This document shows positions 53,155 to 60,313 of a stretch of 64,000 nucleotides of DNA, piece after piece (position 1 is the first letter of the stretch; each line of letters begins with the position of its first letter). The DNA comes from Methanocorpusculum petauri (lineage in GTDB: Archaea; Halobacteriota; Methanomicrobia; Methanomicrobiales; Methanocorpusculaceae). A program made the translations under genes and the position numbers. A model generated the notes under the pieces. That model was given only the letters and a program-made list of their open reading frames with translations. It did not search any database and had not been told where the DNA came from. Where the stretch lies: assembly GCF_026891975.1 (NCBI RefSeq), contig NZ_JAPTGB010000012.1, positions 1-64,000 on the forward strand, given 5' to 3'.

Positions 53155-53423
53155 CCGGCGGACAGAGCATTCTCCGGGCAGGGACATGTGGGCCGACGCA
53201 CACAGCAGAGTTCCGATTTGCCTGCCCGTATGCGGAGAAGCTGTATGCAGTGCTTGCACCGGAAGCAGGATCGGATCCGGGCGAAAAGTCCTGTGTGCGC
53301 ATTTCCTGCGAGGGAGAGGTTGTGACGCTCTTCGTGGAGGCGGAGGATGTATCAGCCCTCCGTGCTTCGCTGAATATGTGGCTTCGGTTAGTGAATGTGT
53401 GTAAAGAAGTATTGGAGTTGTAA
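53151..53423 (+). CDS. pcc1: KEOPS complex subunit Pcc1
   Basis: This 90-aa protein has the Pcc1 fold (TAEFRFACPYAEKLYAVLAP, VRISCEGEVVTLFVEAEDVS, ALRASLNMWLRLVNVCKEVL). It is the dimerisation subunit of KEOPS, which transfers threonylcarbamoyl to A37 of tRNA using the product of the Sua5 enzyme at 42018. It overlaps the Brix gene by 4 bp. Confidence 0.9.
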   Translation: MTGGQSILRAGTCGPTHTAEFRFACPYAEKLYAVLAPEAGSDPGEKSCVRISCEGEVVTLFVEAEDVSALRASLNMWLRLVNVCKEVLEL

Positions 53424-53425
53424 AA

Positions 53426-53803
53426 ATGGCAAACCCACAGACGGGGATTCCCCCGCAGATTCAGCAGCAGCTGGCAATGTTTCAGCAGATTCAACAGCAG
53501 CTGCAGCAGGTATCTTCCCAGAAGATGCAGTATGAGATGACGCTTCGCGAGACCAAACGTGCCCTTGAAGAGCTCGGTGCGGCAGCTGAGGATGCGGTCG
53601 TGTTCTCCTCGGCAGGTTCGATTCTTATCCAGAAGAAGAAGGATGCGGTCGCAGCCGAGCTTCAGGAGAAGATCGATTCTCTTGAGCTTCGCGTTGGTTC
53701 TCTTGAAAAGCAGGAGAAGGCGATGGCTGCGAAGGCAAGCCAGTTGCAGAAGCAGATTCAGGATGCAGTTGCCGGTGCGGGCAGCATTCCGACTGCAGAA
53801 TAA
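53426..53803 (+). CDS. pfdB: Prefoldin subunit beta
   Basis: This 125-aa protein has two long coiled-coil arms (about 8-50 and 78-118) joined by the beta-hairpin segment AVVFSSAGSILIQKKKDAVA, the prefoldin beta layout. QIQQQLAMFQQIQQQLQQVS is a typical helix start. With prefoldin alpha it forms the jellyfish-like chaperone. It is the last gene of the superoperon. Confidence 0.95.
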   Translation: MANPQTGIPPQIQQQLAMFQQIQQQLQQVSSQKMQYEMTLRETKRALEELGAAAEDAVVFSSAGSILIQKKKDAVAAELQEKIDSLELRVGSLEKQEKAMAAKASQLQKQIQDAVAGAGSIPTAE

Positions 53804-53855
53804 TTTTCTTTTTTTTCGTCTGTTTCAAATAGATGTCCGTCAATATATCGACGAT

Positions 53856-54344
53856 ATGTGTTTTGTATCTGTTGGAAAGACTGCAGGATGTTTTGGATGT
53901 CTGTTGTTGCTTGGGGGGATGGTTGCGCCGCTTTATACAATTAATCTGGTTGTGGTGGAGCTGTATCCGGTTACGGCGGCATCTGATCTCCGGCTTGCGC
54001 TGTGTTTTGTGCTGCTGCTGTGCGGGGCGGCGTACGCGACCGTATACGGCAGGCATCTCATTCTTGCCCTCACCGGCATTCTGACCTTCCTGTTTACGGT
54101 TCTGCTGTATACAGTGCTTACGGAACAGGTGCAGGCGCTTGCAGTGTCACTTGGAGAGTTTGGCGGCGGGGCATCCACCCTTCTCGGCGGTATTCTAAGC
54201 GGGGTCGCAGGCTATCTGATCAATGCAACAGTCGCGCCGTCATGGGGCTGGTATCTCTTCATCGCAGCAGGTATCGTTCTGTTCGCGGCAGGCATCCTCG
54301 GAATGATAATGGAACGAAAACACGGTGTGGAGAATACAGCCTGA
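53856..54344 (+). CDS. Four-helix membrane protein of unknown function
   Basis: This 162-aa protein has four hydrophobic stretches (KTAGCFGCLLLLGGMVAPLY, RLALCFVLLLCGAAYATVYG, LILALTGILTFLFTVLLYTV, WYLFIAAGIVLFAAGILGMI) and a glycine-rich loop (LGEFGGGASTLLGGILSGVA). No family is recognised. The ATG at 53856 gives a short Cys-rich start; the frame upstream overlaps pfdB and is not used. The gene has 52 bp to pfdB and may be read from that transcript. Confidence 0.7.
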   Translation: MCFVSVGKTAGCFGCLLLLGGMVAPLYTINLVVVELYPVTAASDLRLALCFVLLLCGAAYATVYGRHLILALTGILTFLFTVLLYTVLTEQVQALAVSLGEFGGGASTLLGGILSGVAGYLINATVAPSWGWYLFIAAGIVLFAAGILGMIMERKHGVENTA

Positions 54345-54405
54345 GACCATTTTTCAAAAAAATAAAAAAACCAATCAATGCTATATTTAGAAAAGGAAAA
54401 GATAA

Positions 54406-54478
54406 CGCTCAAGTCGGAATTCGAATCCGAGTCGATGCCGTGACAGGGCATCATGATAGGCCACTACACTACTTGAGC
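54406..54478 (-). tRNA. tRNA-Asp (anticodon GTC), copy 2
   Basis: A complete cloverleaf on the minus strand: acceptor GCTCAAG with CTTGAGC, anticodon loop CTGTCAC (GTC), T loop TTCGAAT, and discriminator G as usual for Asp. No intron is present and no CCA encoded. Its sequence is identical to the copy at 54527-54599. Confidence 0.95.
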
Positions 54479-54526
54479 ACAAATATCTTGGCAGATCATC
54501 CCTTGGACAGCAATCAAAAACGTAAA

Positions 54527-54599
54527 CGCTCAAGTCGGAATTCGAATCCGAGTCGATGCCGTGACAGGGCATCATGATAGGCCACTACACTACTTGAGC
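54527..54599 (-). tRNA. tRNA-Asp (anticodon GTC), copy 1
   Basis: Same sequence as the downstream copy; the repeat extends a few bases on both sides (about 80 bp in all), with 48 bp of unlike spacer between the genes. This indicates a recent tandem duplication or gene conversion. It is read after tRNA-Tyr, probably from one promoter. Confidence 0.95.
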
Positions 54600-54632
54600 A
54601 CATGAAGTTTTTGACTGCGGTCATGAAAATGG

Positions 54633-54738
54633 TCCCGACTCCCGGATTCGAACCGGGGACATCGCGGTAGCCGCGCAGTACGCCCGCAGGCGTTAATCTT
54701 ACTACAGCCGCGCACTCTACCATCTGAGTTAAGTCGGG
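54633..54738 (-). tRNA. tRNA-Tyr (anticodon GTA) with a 33-nt intron
   Basis: On the minus strand the acceptor arm CCCGACT pairs with AGTCGGG, the D arm ACTC pairs with GAGT, and the anticodon stem CGCGG pairs with CCGCG. The loop reads CTGTAG, then an intron (54669-54701), then A, so the intron follows position 37 as is canonical for archaeal tRNA-Tyr. The T arm is CCCGG-TTCGAAT-CCGGG; discriminator A. A TATA-like ttatatt (about 54770-54780) lies upstream. Confidence 0.92.
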
Positions 54739-54878
54739 ATGACTGCTTTAATAAGAATGTCGTTTGGAAATATAAACATGACGATTTTCAGATTTCCATT
54801 TTATTGTCAGATTCCCAACTCTTTAATAGATGGAACAGAAGAGAATAGAACGAAACAAACTCGGGGGAGTTGAAAAAA

Positions 54879-56309
54879 ATGGGAGAACCATACTATATCG
54901 GAGGTCAGCCAACCCACAGTCCAAATACTGTTCCGGTGATATTTCCCTATACCGGTGAAACATTTGCCGAAGCATGCATCGCCGGCATGGATGATCAGGC
55001 CCGCGCAGCAGACTGTGCCACACTGGGATTTGCCGAGACAAAGATTCTGCCCGGCCATCGTCGCGCAGAAATTCTCCGGCGGATCGCAGACAAAATCGAA
55101 GAACATCGCGAAGAGTTTGTACAGATTCTGATCCATGAATCCGGCAAGCCGGTTCGGCAGGCACATCTCGAAGTAACACGTGCTATCTCGGTGATGCGGA
55201 TCTCCGCAGAGGAAAGTGTCAGGCTTACCGGCAAGGTGATTCCAATGGACAGTACCGAGTTTGGTGAAGGCTACACCGGCTACTACTACAAGGTACCCTC
55301 AGGTCCGGTTCTGTGCATCACACCGTTCAATTATCCGCTGAATCTTGCCTGTCATAAAATTGGTCCGGCAATTGCTGCGGGATGTTCCTTTGTTCTGAAA
55401 CCGTCCACAAAAACGCCGCTCTCAGCTCTCCTGCTCGCCCGACTCATTCTTGAGGCAGGATATCCGGCAAATGCCGTCAATGTGGTTCCATGCTTTGGAT
55501 CCAACTCCGAAACACTGGTACGTGATCCCAGGTTTACTGTGCTGTCATTTACGGGAAGTCCTGCAATCGGCTGGCGACTGAAAGAGATATTCCCCGGCCG
55601 ACGTATCGGACTTGAGCTGGGAGGAAATGCACCGGCAGTTGTCCACAGGGATGCAGATATTGCATATGCCGCCAGGCGGATTGCCGAAGGTGCGGTGATC
55701 AACGCAGGTCAGAGCTGCATCAGTGTGCAGCGGGTTTATCTCCATGACGAAATTTACGATACATGTCTTGCGATGATTCTGGATTGCATGCGATCGTTTG
55801 TTGTAGGTGATCCCCGTCTGCCGGAAACGGATGTAGGCCCTATGATCTCAGAAACGGAAGCAATGAAGACCGAGGAAAAGATCAAGCAGGCGATAATGCG
55901 GGGGGCACGTATTCTGATCGGCGGTGTACGCGATGGTGCGCTGTTTTACCCGACGGTTCTGGAGCGCACCTCGTCCGAGATGGGGGTCTGTTCAAGTGAG
56001 ATGTTCTCGCCAATGATCATTATTCGCAGGTATTCAGACATTGACGAAGTCGTCAGGCTGGTGAATGAGTCAAGATACGGTCTGCAGGGAAGCATCTTCA
56101 CCGACTCTCTGGATATTCTGGAAAAGACTGCCATGGAATTTGAGGGAGGAACGATCATCGTTAATGATTATCCAACGTTTCGTGCAGATTCCATGCCCTA
56201 CGGCGGAATAAAACTCTCCGGTATCGGACGGGAAGGACCGAAGTATCTGATCGATGAGTTCATGGAAAAACGGCTGATAGTTGTGCGCCACCATTTCTCC
56301 TTCGCATGA
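54879..56309 (+). CDS. cofA: NAD(P)-dependent aldehyde dehydrogenase, candidate lactaldehyde dehydrogenase CofA
   Basis: This 476-aa protein is an aldehyde dehydrogenase with VLCITPFNYPLNLACHKIGP and AAGCSFVLKPSTKTPLSALL, the glycine motif FTGSPAIGWRLKE, the catalytic-glutamate motif LELGGNAPAVV and the nucleophile GAVINAGQSCISVQRVYLHD. In methanogens a member of this family, CofA, oxidises lactaldehyde to lactate for F420 side-chain synthesis; the assignment rests on the organism and on length. The ATG at 54879 has a good SD (gggggag) upstream. The DUF1922 gene overlaps it by 4 bp. Confidence 0.85.
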   Translation: MGEPYYIGGQPTHSPNTVPVIFPYTGETFAEACIAGMDDQARAADCATLGFAETKILPGHRRAEILRRIADKIEEHREEFVQILIHESGKPVRQAHLEVTRAISVMRISAEESVRLTGKVIPMDSTEFGEGYTGYYYKVPSGPVLCITPFNYPLNLACHKIGPAIAAGCSFVLKPSTKTPLSALLLARLILEAGYPANAVNVVPCFGSNSETLVRDPRFTVLSFTGSPAIGWRLKEIFPGRRIGLELGGNAPAVVHRDADIAYAARRIAEGAVINAGQSCISVQRVYLHDEIYDTCLAMILDCMRSFVVGDPRLPETDVGPMISETEAMKTEEKIKQAIMRGARILIGGVRDGALFYPTVLERTSSEMGVCSSEMFSPMIIIRRYSDIDEVVRLVNESRYGLQGSIFTDSLDILEKTAMEFEGGTIIVNDYPTFRADSMPYGGIKLSGIGREGPKYLIDEFMEKRLIVVRHHFSFA

Positions 56310-56569
56310 TCCGTGAAGGGTTCGCGGTGATCGGCTGCACGCGCTGCAGGCGGATGCAGGTTGCTGATCTCGCACATGCAACAAAGACCTGCATCTGCGG
56401 TCACAAAATCGATCTGGCAAAGACAAAGCTACTTGCGGTTTCAGACTCTGCGGATGAGGCAGGAGCGATTCTGAGATCCTTTACCGCACCGAAAAACTCC
56501 GGATTTGTGTCAGCTGCAAGCATGCACAGCTCTTCACTTGCTGATAAGACGCCAAAAAAAGATAAGTGA
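56306..56569 (+). CDS. Zinc-ribbon protein (DUF1922-like)
   Basis: This 87-aa protein reads GFAVIGCTRCRRMQVADLAH, then CICGHKIDLAKTKLLAVSDS. The Cys-x2-Cys and Cys-x-Cys pairs form one zinc site as in the archaeal DUF1922 family (MTH1184-like). The C-terminal 25 residues are polar and probably disordered. It overlaps the aldehyde dehydrogenase gene by 4 bp, so it is co-translated; function unknown. Confidence 0.75.
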   Translation: MIREGFAVIGCTRCRRMQVADLAHATKTCICGHKIDLAKTKLLAVSDSADEAGAILRSFTAPKNSGFVSAASMHSSSLADKTPKKDK

Positions 56570-56582
56570 CTGAGATGGTATT

Positions 56583-56846
56583 TCAGTCAAGCGGAACTGC
56601 TTCAAGCGTAGAAACGAGCTGCCAGATGCTGGTCCGGGCATAGACCGGCATATTCGGATCATTGCTGATCTCGTCAATTAAGGACAGAGCATCAGCGGCC
56701 CGCAGTCCGGTGGTCTTCTTTTCATCAAGAAGCACTGTTTTTGTCTCATCTGCGACACGGCGGATGTTACGGGGAATTGTAGAATCCTCGCTGATTGCCT
56801 GAAGCATCATCACACACTGTTTTATCATCTCTTCCGGACTTGCCAT
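56583..56846 (-). CDS. UPF0147 family protein
   Basis: This 87-aa helical protein matches the archaeal UPF0147 pattern: [20 protein letters not shown], then [20 protein letters not shown] and LVSTLEAVP. Family members are small helical bundles of unknown function, widespread in euryarchaea. It is convergent with the DUF1922 gene with a 13-bp gap. Confidence 0.88.
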   Translation of the reverse strand: MASPEEMIKQCVMMLQAISEDSTIPRNIRRVADETKTVLLDEKKTTGLRAADALSLIDEISNDPNMPVYARTSIWQLVSTLEAVPLD

Positions 56847-56983
56847 GTTGAAAATCCCTCCTGAAAGCCTGGTCTATCCTGATGGAACAGAATAGCATAC
56901 CCCAAAACTATGCTTTAGGTTAGAGCGTCCACAGAGATAAAGGATGCTATCTATATGTGCCGAACGGAATAATATGTATCAGT

Positions 56984-57397
56984 ATGAATAGCGGTGCACG
57001 AAAACCTGACGATATTATGGCTGAATATCTCCTCGGCGGGGCAAAGATGCTGGCAGATCTGTGCCCGAAGTGCAGAGCGCCGATGTTTGAGGTGAAGGGT
57101 AAACGTATGTGCGTGGTCTGCGCTGAGGCTGCGGTAGCGCCGCAGACAGAGGTGCCGAAAGTTGTTGCAGAGGAAGGATCAGCTTCGCTTCCGGAGAAGG
57201 TGCGGGTGATTACGCCAAAGTACGCAACGGCACAGAACACGCCAACGCCGGTTTCCGGTGATATCACCCCACGACTGGATGCGCTGATTCTTCAGTTCTG
57301 TGCCCGGGCGGAAACCGAACCGGATCCGGCACGCTGTCTGTCATATATGGAGTGTATCAGAACGGCAGCGGAAGCCCGGACAATGCTGAACCGCTGA
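56984..57397 (+). CDS. Sjogren/scleroderma autoantigen-1-like zinc protein
   Basis: From ATG 56984 this 137-aa protein reads MNSGARKPDDIMAEYLLGGA, then KMLADLCPKCRAPMFEVKGK and RMCVVC: a single zinc ribbon of the archaeal autoantigen p27 (SSSCA1) type. A proline-rich middle and a short helical C-terminus follow. The family is small and uncharacterised; the eukaryotic member is mitosis-associated. An upstream GTG at 56957 overlaps a TATA-like tatctatatg, so the shorter start is better. Confidence 0.82.
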   Translation: MNSGARKPDDIMAEYLLGGAKMLADLCPKCRAPMFEVKGKRMCVVCAEAAVAPQTEVPKVVAEEGSASLPEKVRVITPKYATAQNTPTPVSGDITPRLDALILQFCARAETEPDPARCLSYMECIRTAAEARTMLNR

Positions 57398-57438
57398 AAG
57401 CGATGGTCTTAATGAAATTCCCTGCATACTAATTACGG

Positions 57439-57978
57439 ATGAAGGTTATCGGTGTTGTCGGATATCCGGCGAGCGGAAAGGGTGAGTTTTCCCAAATTGC
57501 TGCAGGATTCGGTATTCCTGTAGTGGTAATGGGAGATATGATCCGACGGCAGGTGAGCGCTTTGGGTCTTGATCTCACCGATGAGAATATCGGGGCTGCC
57601 GCCCGCAAACTCCGGGAAAATTTCGGGATGGATGCGGTTGCAATGCTGACCGCAGAAGAGGTCGGAAAACAGCATGCGGATGTGGTGGTTATTGATGGTA
57701 TCCGGGGAGATGCGGAGGTCCGCTACTTCCGTTCAGTATTTACAGCGTTTGTACTGGTAGCGGTTGAGGCATCATTTTCGGTGCGGCTTTCCCGGATGCA
57801 GGCGCGGGGAAGGAGCGATGACACGACAACGGCTGAAAGTCTGAAGGCCCGCGATGAACGCGAAGAGTCGTTCGGACTTGCTGCTGCGATGGCACTTGCC
57901 GAGATTCGGCTCGTGAATGAGTCAACACGGGATGTGTATGAAGCGGCGGTGCGGCGGGTGTTTTCGGAGGAGCTATGA
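57439..57978 (+). CDS. P-loop nucleotide kinase-like protein (UPF0200)
   Basis: This 179-aa protein has a Walker A-like VIGVVGYPASGKGEFSQIAA and VVIDGIRGDAEVRYFRSVFT, FVLVAVEASFSVRLSRMQAR (lid) and a C-terminal IRLVNESTRDVYEAAVRRVF. This is the archaeal UPF0200 group related to dephospho-CoA and nucleotide kinases; substrate not known. The sugar isomerase gene overlaps its end by 4 bp. Confidence 0.85.
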   Translation: MKVIGVVGYPASGKGEFSQIAAGFGIPVVVMGDMIRRQVSALGLDLTDENIGAAARKLRENFGMDAVAMLTAEEVGKQHADVVVIDGIRGDAEVRYFRSVFTAFVLVAVEASFSVRLSRMQARGRSDDTTTAESLKARDEREESFGLAAAMALAEIRLVNESTRDVYEAAVRRVFSEEL

Positions 57979-58754
57979 AGATTTATTTTGCATCATCGCG
58001 ACTTTCCTTAAAGGATCCGGAGAGTTGGGTTGCGGGAATTGCAGAGGCAGGATTTGACGGCTGGGAGGTTTCGATGGACGGCTGGTTTCACAGTGTTGCA
58101 GATATTCCCAGGAAGTTTCCGGGGATACGGAAAGTCCTGCGGGATACGGGTCTTGAGTCTTCGGTGCATCTGCCGTTTTCAGGTCTGAACCTCTCGTCGC
58201 TGAATGCGGATGTGTGGAGTGCAACCGTGAGTCAGCTTGCATCATGTATCAAATCCGCATCAGAGATTGCAGATACCATTACGCTGCACCCGGGATATCT
58301 TGAACCGAACGGTCGTGAGGCGACATCTGCAGCATGGAATAATCACAGGGAGGCGCTGGCAAGGCTTGGTGATGTTGCGGAGTGTGCAGGGGTTTGTGTA
58401 GCGCTTGAGAATATGCCGAATCTTGAGGATTTTTATTGCCGGGACCCTTATGAGCTGGAGGGTTTTGTGGATGCAGTGTCCGGGATTTCCATGACATTTG
58501 ATGTAGGACACGCGAATACGAACGGAAATCTGGATGCGTTTTGCAAGATGATTCTGCCGCGGGCGGCACATTTGCATATTCATGACAATTACGGGAAGTA
58601 CGATGAGCATCTCCCGCTTGGAAAAGGGTCAATTGACTGGAAGAAGGTTATGCCAAAGATTCGGGCAGAGTATCACGGGAAGATTATGGTTGTGGAAGGC
58701 AGGAATCCTGCGGAAGGCAGGGTCAGTCTGGATTTGATCCGGGAGTGGTTCTGA
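57975..58754 (+). CDS. AP-endonuclease-2-type sugar-phosphate isomerase/epimerase
   Basis: This 259-aa TIM barrel (xylose-isomerase-like) reads IYFASSRLSLKDPESWVAGI, VHLPFSGLNLSSLNADVWSA, ITLHPGYLEPNGREATSAAW, VCVALENMPNLEDFYCRDPY, ISMTFDVGHANTNGNLDAF and AAHLHIHDNYGKYDEHLPLG. Metal-ligand His and Glu positions are kept. Homologues are endonuclease IV or isomerases; the IHDNYG motif favours the isomerase group. It overlaps the UPF0200 gene by 4 bp and RNase Z follows. Confidence 0.85.
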   Translation: MKIYFASSRLSLKDPESWVAGIAEAGFDGWEVSMDGWFHSVADIPRKFPGIRKVLRDTGLESSVHLPFSGLNLSSLNADVWSATVSQLASCIKSASEIADTITLHPGYLEPNGREATSAAWNNHREALARLGDVAECAGVCVALENMPNLEDFYCRDPYELEGFVDAVSGISMTFDVGHANTNGNLDAFCKMILPRAAHLHIHDNYGKYDEHLPLGKGSIDWKKVMPKIRAEYHGKIMVVEGRNPAEGRVSLDLIREWF

Positions 58755-58756
58755 AT

Positions 58757-59698
58757 ATGGCAGGTGGCGAGACACTGTTTGTGCATTTTCTGGGAACGGC
58801 CGGAGCATTGCCGACACCGAACAGAAACCCATCATGCATTATGATTCGCCGGGGATCAGATACGCTGTTATTCGATTGTGGTGAGGGTGCACAGCAGCAG
58901 ATGATGCGGGCGAAGACAGGGTTTACGGTGAATGCGATATTTGTGACACACTGGCATGCGGATCATTATTTGGGAATATTCGGACTGGTGGAGACGATGG
59001 CGTTTAACGGACGAACCGAGCCGCTAACAATCTACGGGCCGTCGGGGGTGGACGGGTTTGTGGAGATTATACACCGGCTGACGCCGAAGATTCCGTTTGT
59101 GCTGTCTGCGGTGGAGGTTGCAGACGGTGATGTGACATTGTTTGACGGGTATTCGGTGATGGCGTTTAAGACGTATCACGGGATTGAGAGTGTCGGGTAT
59201 GTGCTGGAAGAGGATATGCGTCCCGGGCGGTTTAACCGCGAGGGGGCAATTGCGCTTGGTGTTCCGCCGGGGCCGCTGTTCGGGAAGTTACAACGCGGTG
59301 AGAGTGTGCGGATTGTCCGCGACGGTGAAGAGGTCATTATTTCACCGGAGCAGGTGATGGGTGAGCGACGCCGCGGCCGGAAGGTTGTCTATACTGGTGA
59401 TACGCGGCCTGTGAAAAATAAAAATGATCTGCTGGAAGGGGCTGATCTTCTGATCCATGAGGCAACGTTTGACGAGGAGGAGGGATCAGTCCGTGCGAAG
59501 GAGGTCTGGCACTCAACGGCAAGGGAGGCGGGAATGGTTGCCGCAGCAGTTCATCCGAAGATTCTGGCACTGGTACATTTCAGTTCGCGGTACACATCAA
59601 CGGCAAACCATGTGCAGGATGCAAAAGTGTTCTTTGAGGGAGAGATTGTTGCACCGGCAGATCTTTCGGTAATTGAAATTCCTTTTTCAGATGTATAA
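58757..59698 (+). CDS. rnz: Ribonuclease Z
   Basis: This 313-aa metallo-beta-lactamase has LGTAGALPTPNRNPSCIMIR, FDCGEGAQQQMMRAK, the metal motif FVTHWHADHYLGIFGLVET, KVVYTGDTRP and IHEATFDEEE, LVHFSSRYTSTANH. RNase Z trims the 3' trailer of tRNA precursors; none of the tRNA genes in this window encodes CCA. The ATG at 58757 is preferred to a GTG at 58745. A loop of about 50 residues (MRPGRFNREGAIALGVPPGP) is the exosite-type part. Confidence 0.95.
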   Translation: MAGGETLFVHFLGTAGALPTPNRNPSCIMIRRGSDTLLFDCGEGAQQQMMRAKTGFTVNAIFVTHWHADHYLGIFGLVETMAFNGRTEPLTIYGPSGVDGFVEIIHRLTPKIPFVLSAVEVADGDVTLFDGYSVMAFKTYHGIESVGYVLEEDMRPGRFNREGAIALGVPPGPLFGKLQRGESVRIVRDGEEVIISPEQVMGERRRGRKVVYTGDTRPVKNKNDLLEGADLLIHEATFDEEEGSVRAKEVWHSTAREAGMVAAAVHPKILALVHFSSRYTSTANHVQDAKVFFEGEIVAPADLSVIEIPFSDV

Positions 59699-59837
59699 AC
59701 AAGGGTTTCAGATCAGTAGAACGACATGGATGAGGATTCTGGAGGAATTCTTCCCTTTTTTCTATATTGAAACAGGCGAAAAACATTGGCTGAAATCTAT
59801 TTTTCCAGGAAAAATTATTGGTAACTTCGATGGTGAT

Positions 59838-59855
59838 GTCCTATCCGTGTAGGAT
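59838..59855. repeat. Inverted repeat arm (GTCCT-N8-AGGAT site), left
   Basis: The 17 bp at 59839-59855 equal the reverse complement of 60072-60088. The site has arms (G)TCCT and AGGAT around the spacer atccgtgt. It has the same arm-spacer-arm architecture as the pair at 3108-3371. The arm also sits in a small hairpin (GATGTCC with GGACATC, 59835-59867). Confidence 0.8.
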
Positions 59856-60071
59856 GTATTGGACATCGCCAGGCATAAACATATCTTATCCCTAGCTAAA
59901 GAGATGATTTTCCCAACGGGCCTGTTGGAATCATAATTGATTGTTCCTTATTCCCTGAAATTTATCCCATACAGAAATTTCAAATTTTTTCATGAGAGAT
60001 ATTTTCAGATTTTACCGCATTATTTTGTTCAATACAGGTATTTGAAGTAAAAACACATTCATGAGAATGAT

Positions 60072-60089
60072 ATCCTACACGGATAGGAT
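60072..60089. repeat. Inverted repeat arm (ATCCT-N8-AGGAT site), right
   Basis: ATCCT (60072-60076), spacer acacggat, AGGAT (60085-60089). The spacer is the exact reverse complement of that of the left site, so the pair is inverted, with centres 234 bp apart. The interior (59856-60071) is AT-rich, has no ORF worth calling and holds a short imperfect hairpin (ATGATT...CCAAC / GTTGG-AATCAT, about 59911-59941). Confidence 0.8.
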
Positions 60090-60117
60090 GTAACATCAAG
60101 AAGAATTATCTTTCTGA

Positions 60118-60306
60118 TCATCTCAGCCGCAAATCCACAGCCACCCCACGGCGGCACTCGGACAGCATGTACCCACCAATGGCCGCATACCGGACGCCAC
60201 CACTTCCGGAAAAGGCCTCTACGAAAATTACATCGCAGATACCACATTTTCGTACATTGACCCACATGCATCCGGCCGATACCGGAAAAAATCACACTTT
60301 TTTTAA
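60118..60306 (+). pseudogene. Possible 3' remnant of a decayed gene
   Basis: An open frame without any start codon runs from the stop at 60115 to TAA at 60304-60306. Its last part (TNGRIPDATTSGKGLYENYI, then ADTTFSYIDPHASGRYRKKS) has the codon choice of native genes and reads like protein, whereas the first 15 or so residues do not. It lies directly after the right inverted-repeat arm, as if the 5' part had been lost there. I do not recognise the family; the frame could be chance. Confidence 0.25.
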
Positions 60307-60313
60307 AATAGGA

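Noticed and set aside
59838-60089. A classic MITE with target-site duplication
   Set aside because: No convincing direct repeat flanks the arms, and the pair at 3108-3371 has an unrelated interior, which a mobilised family would not show. It is kept as an alternative, not as the main call.
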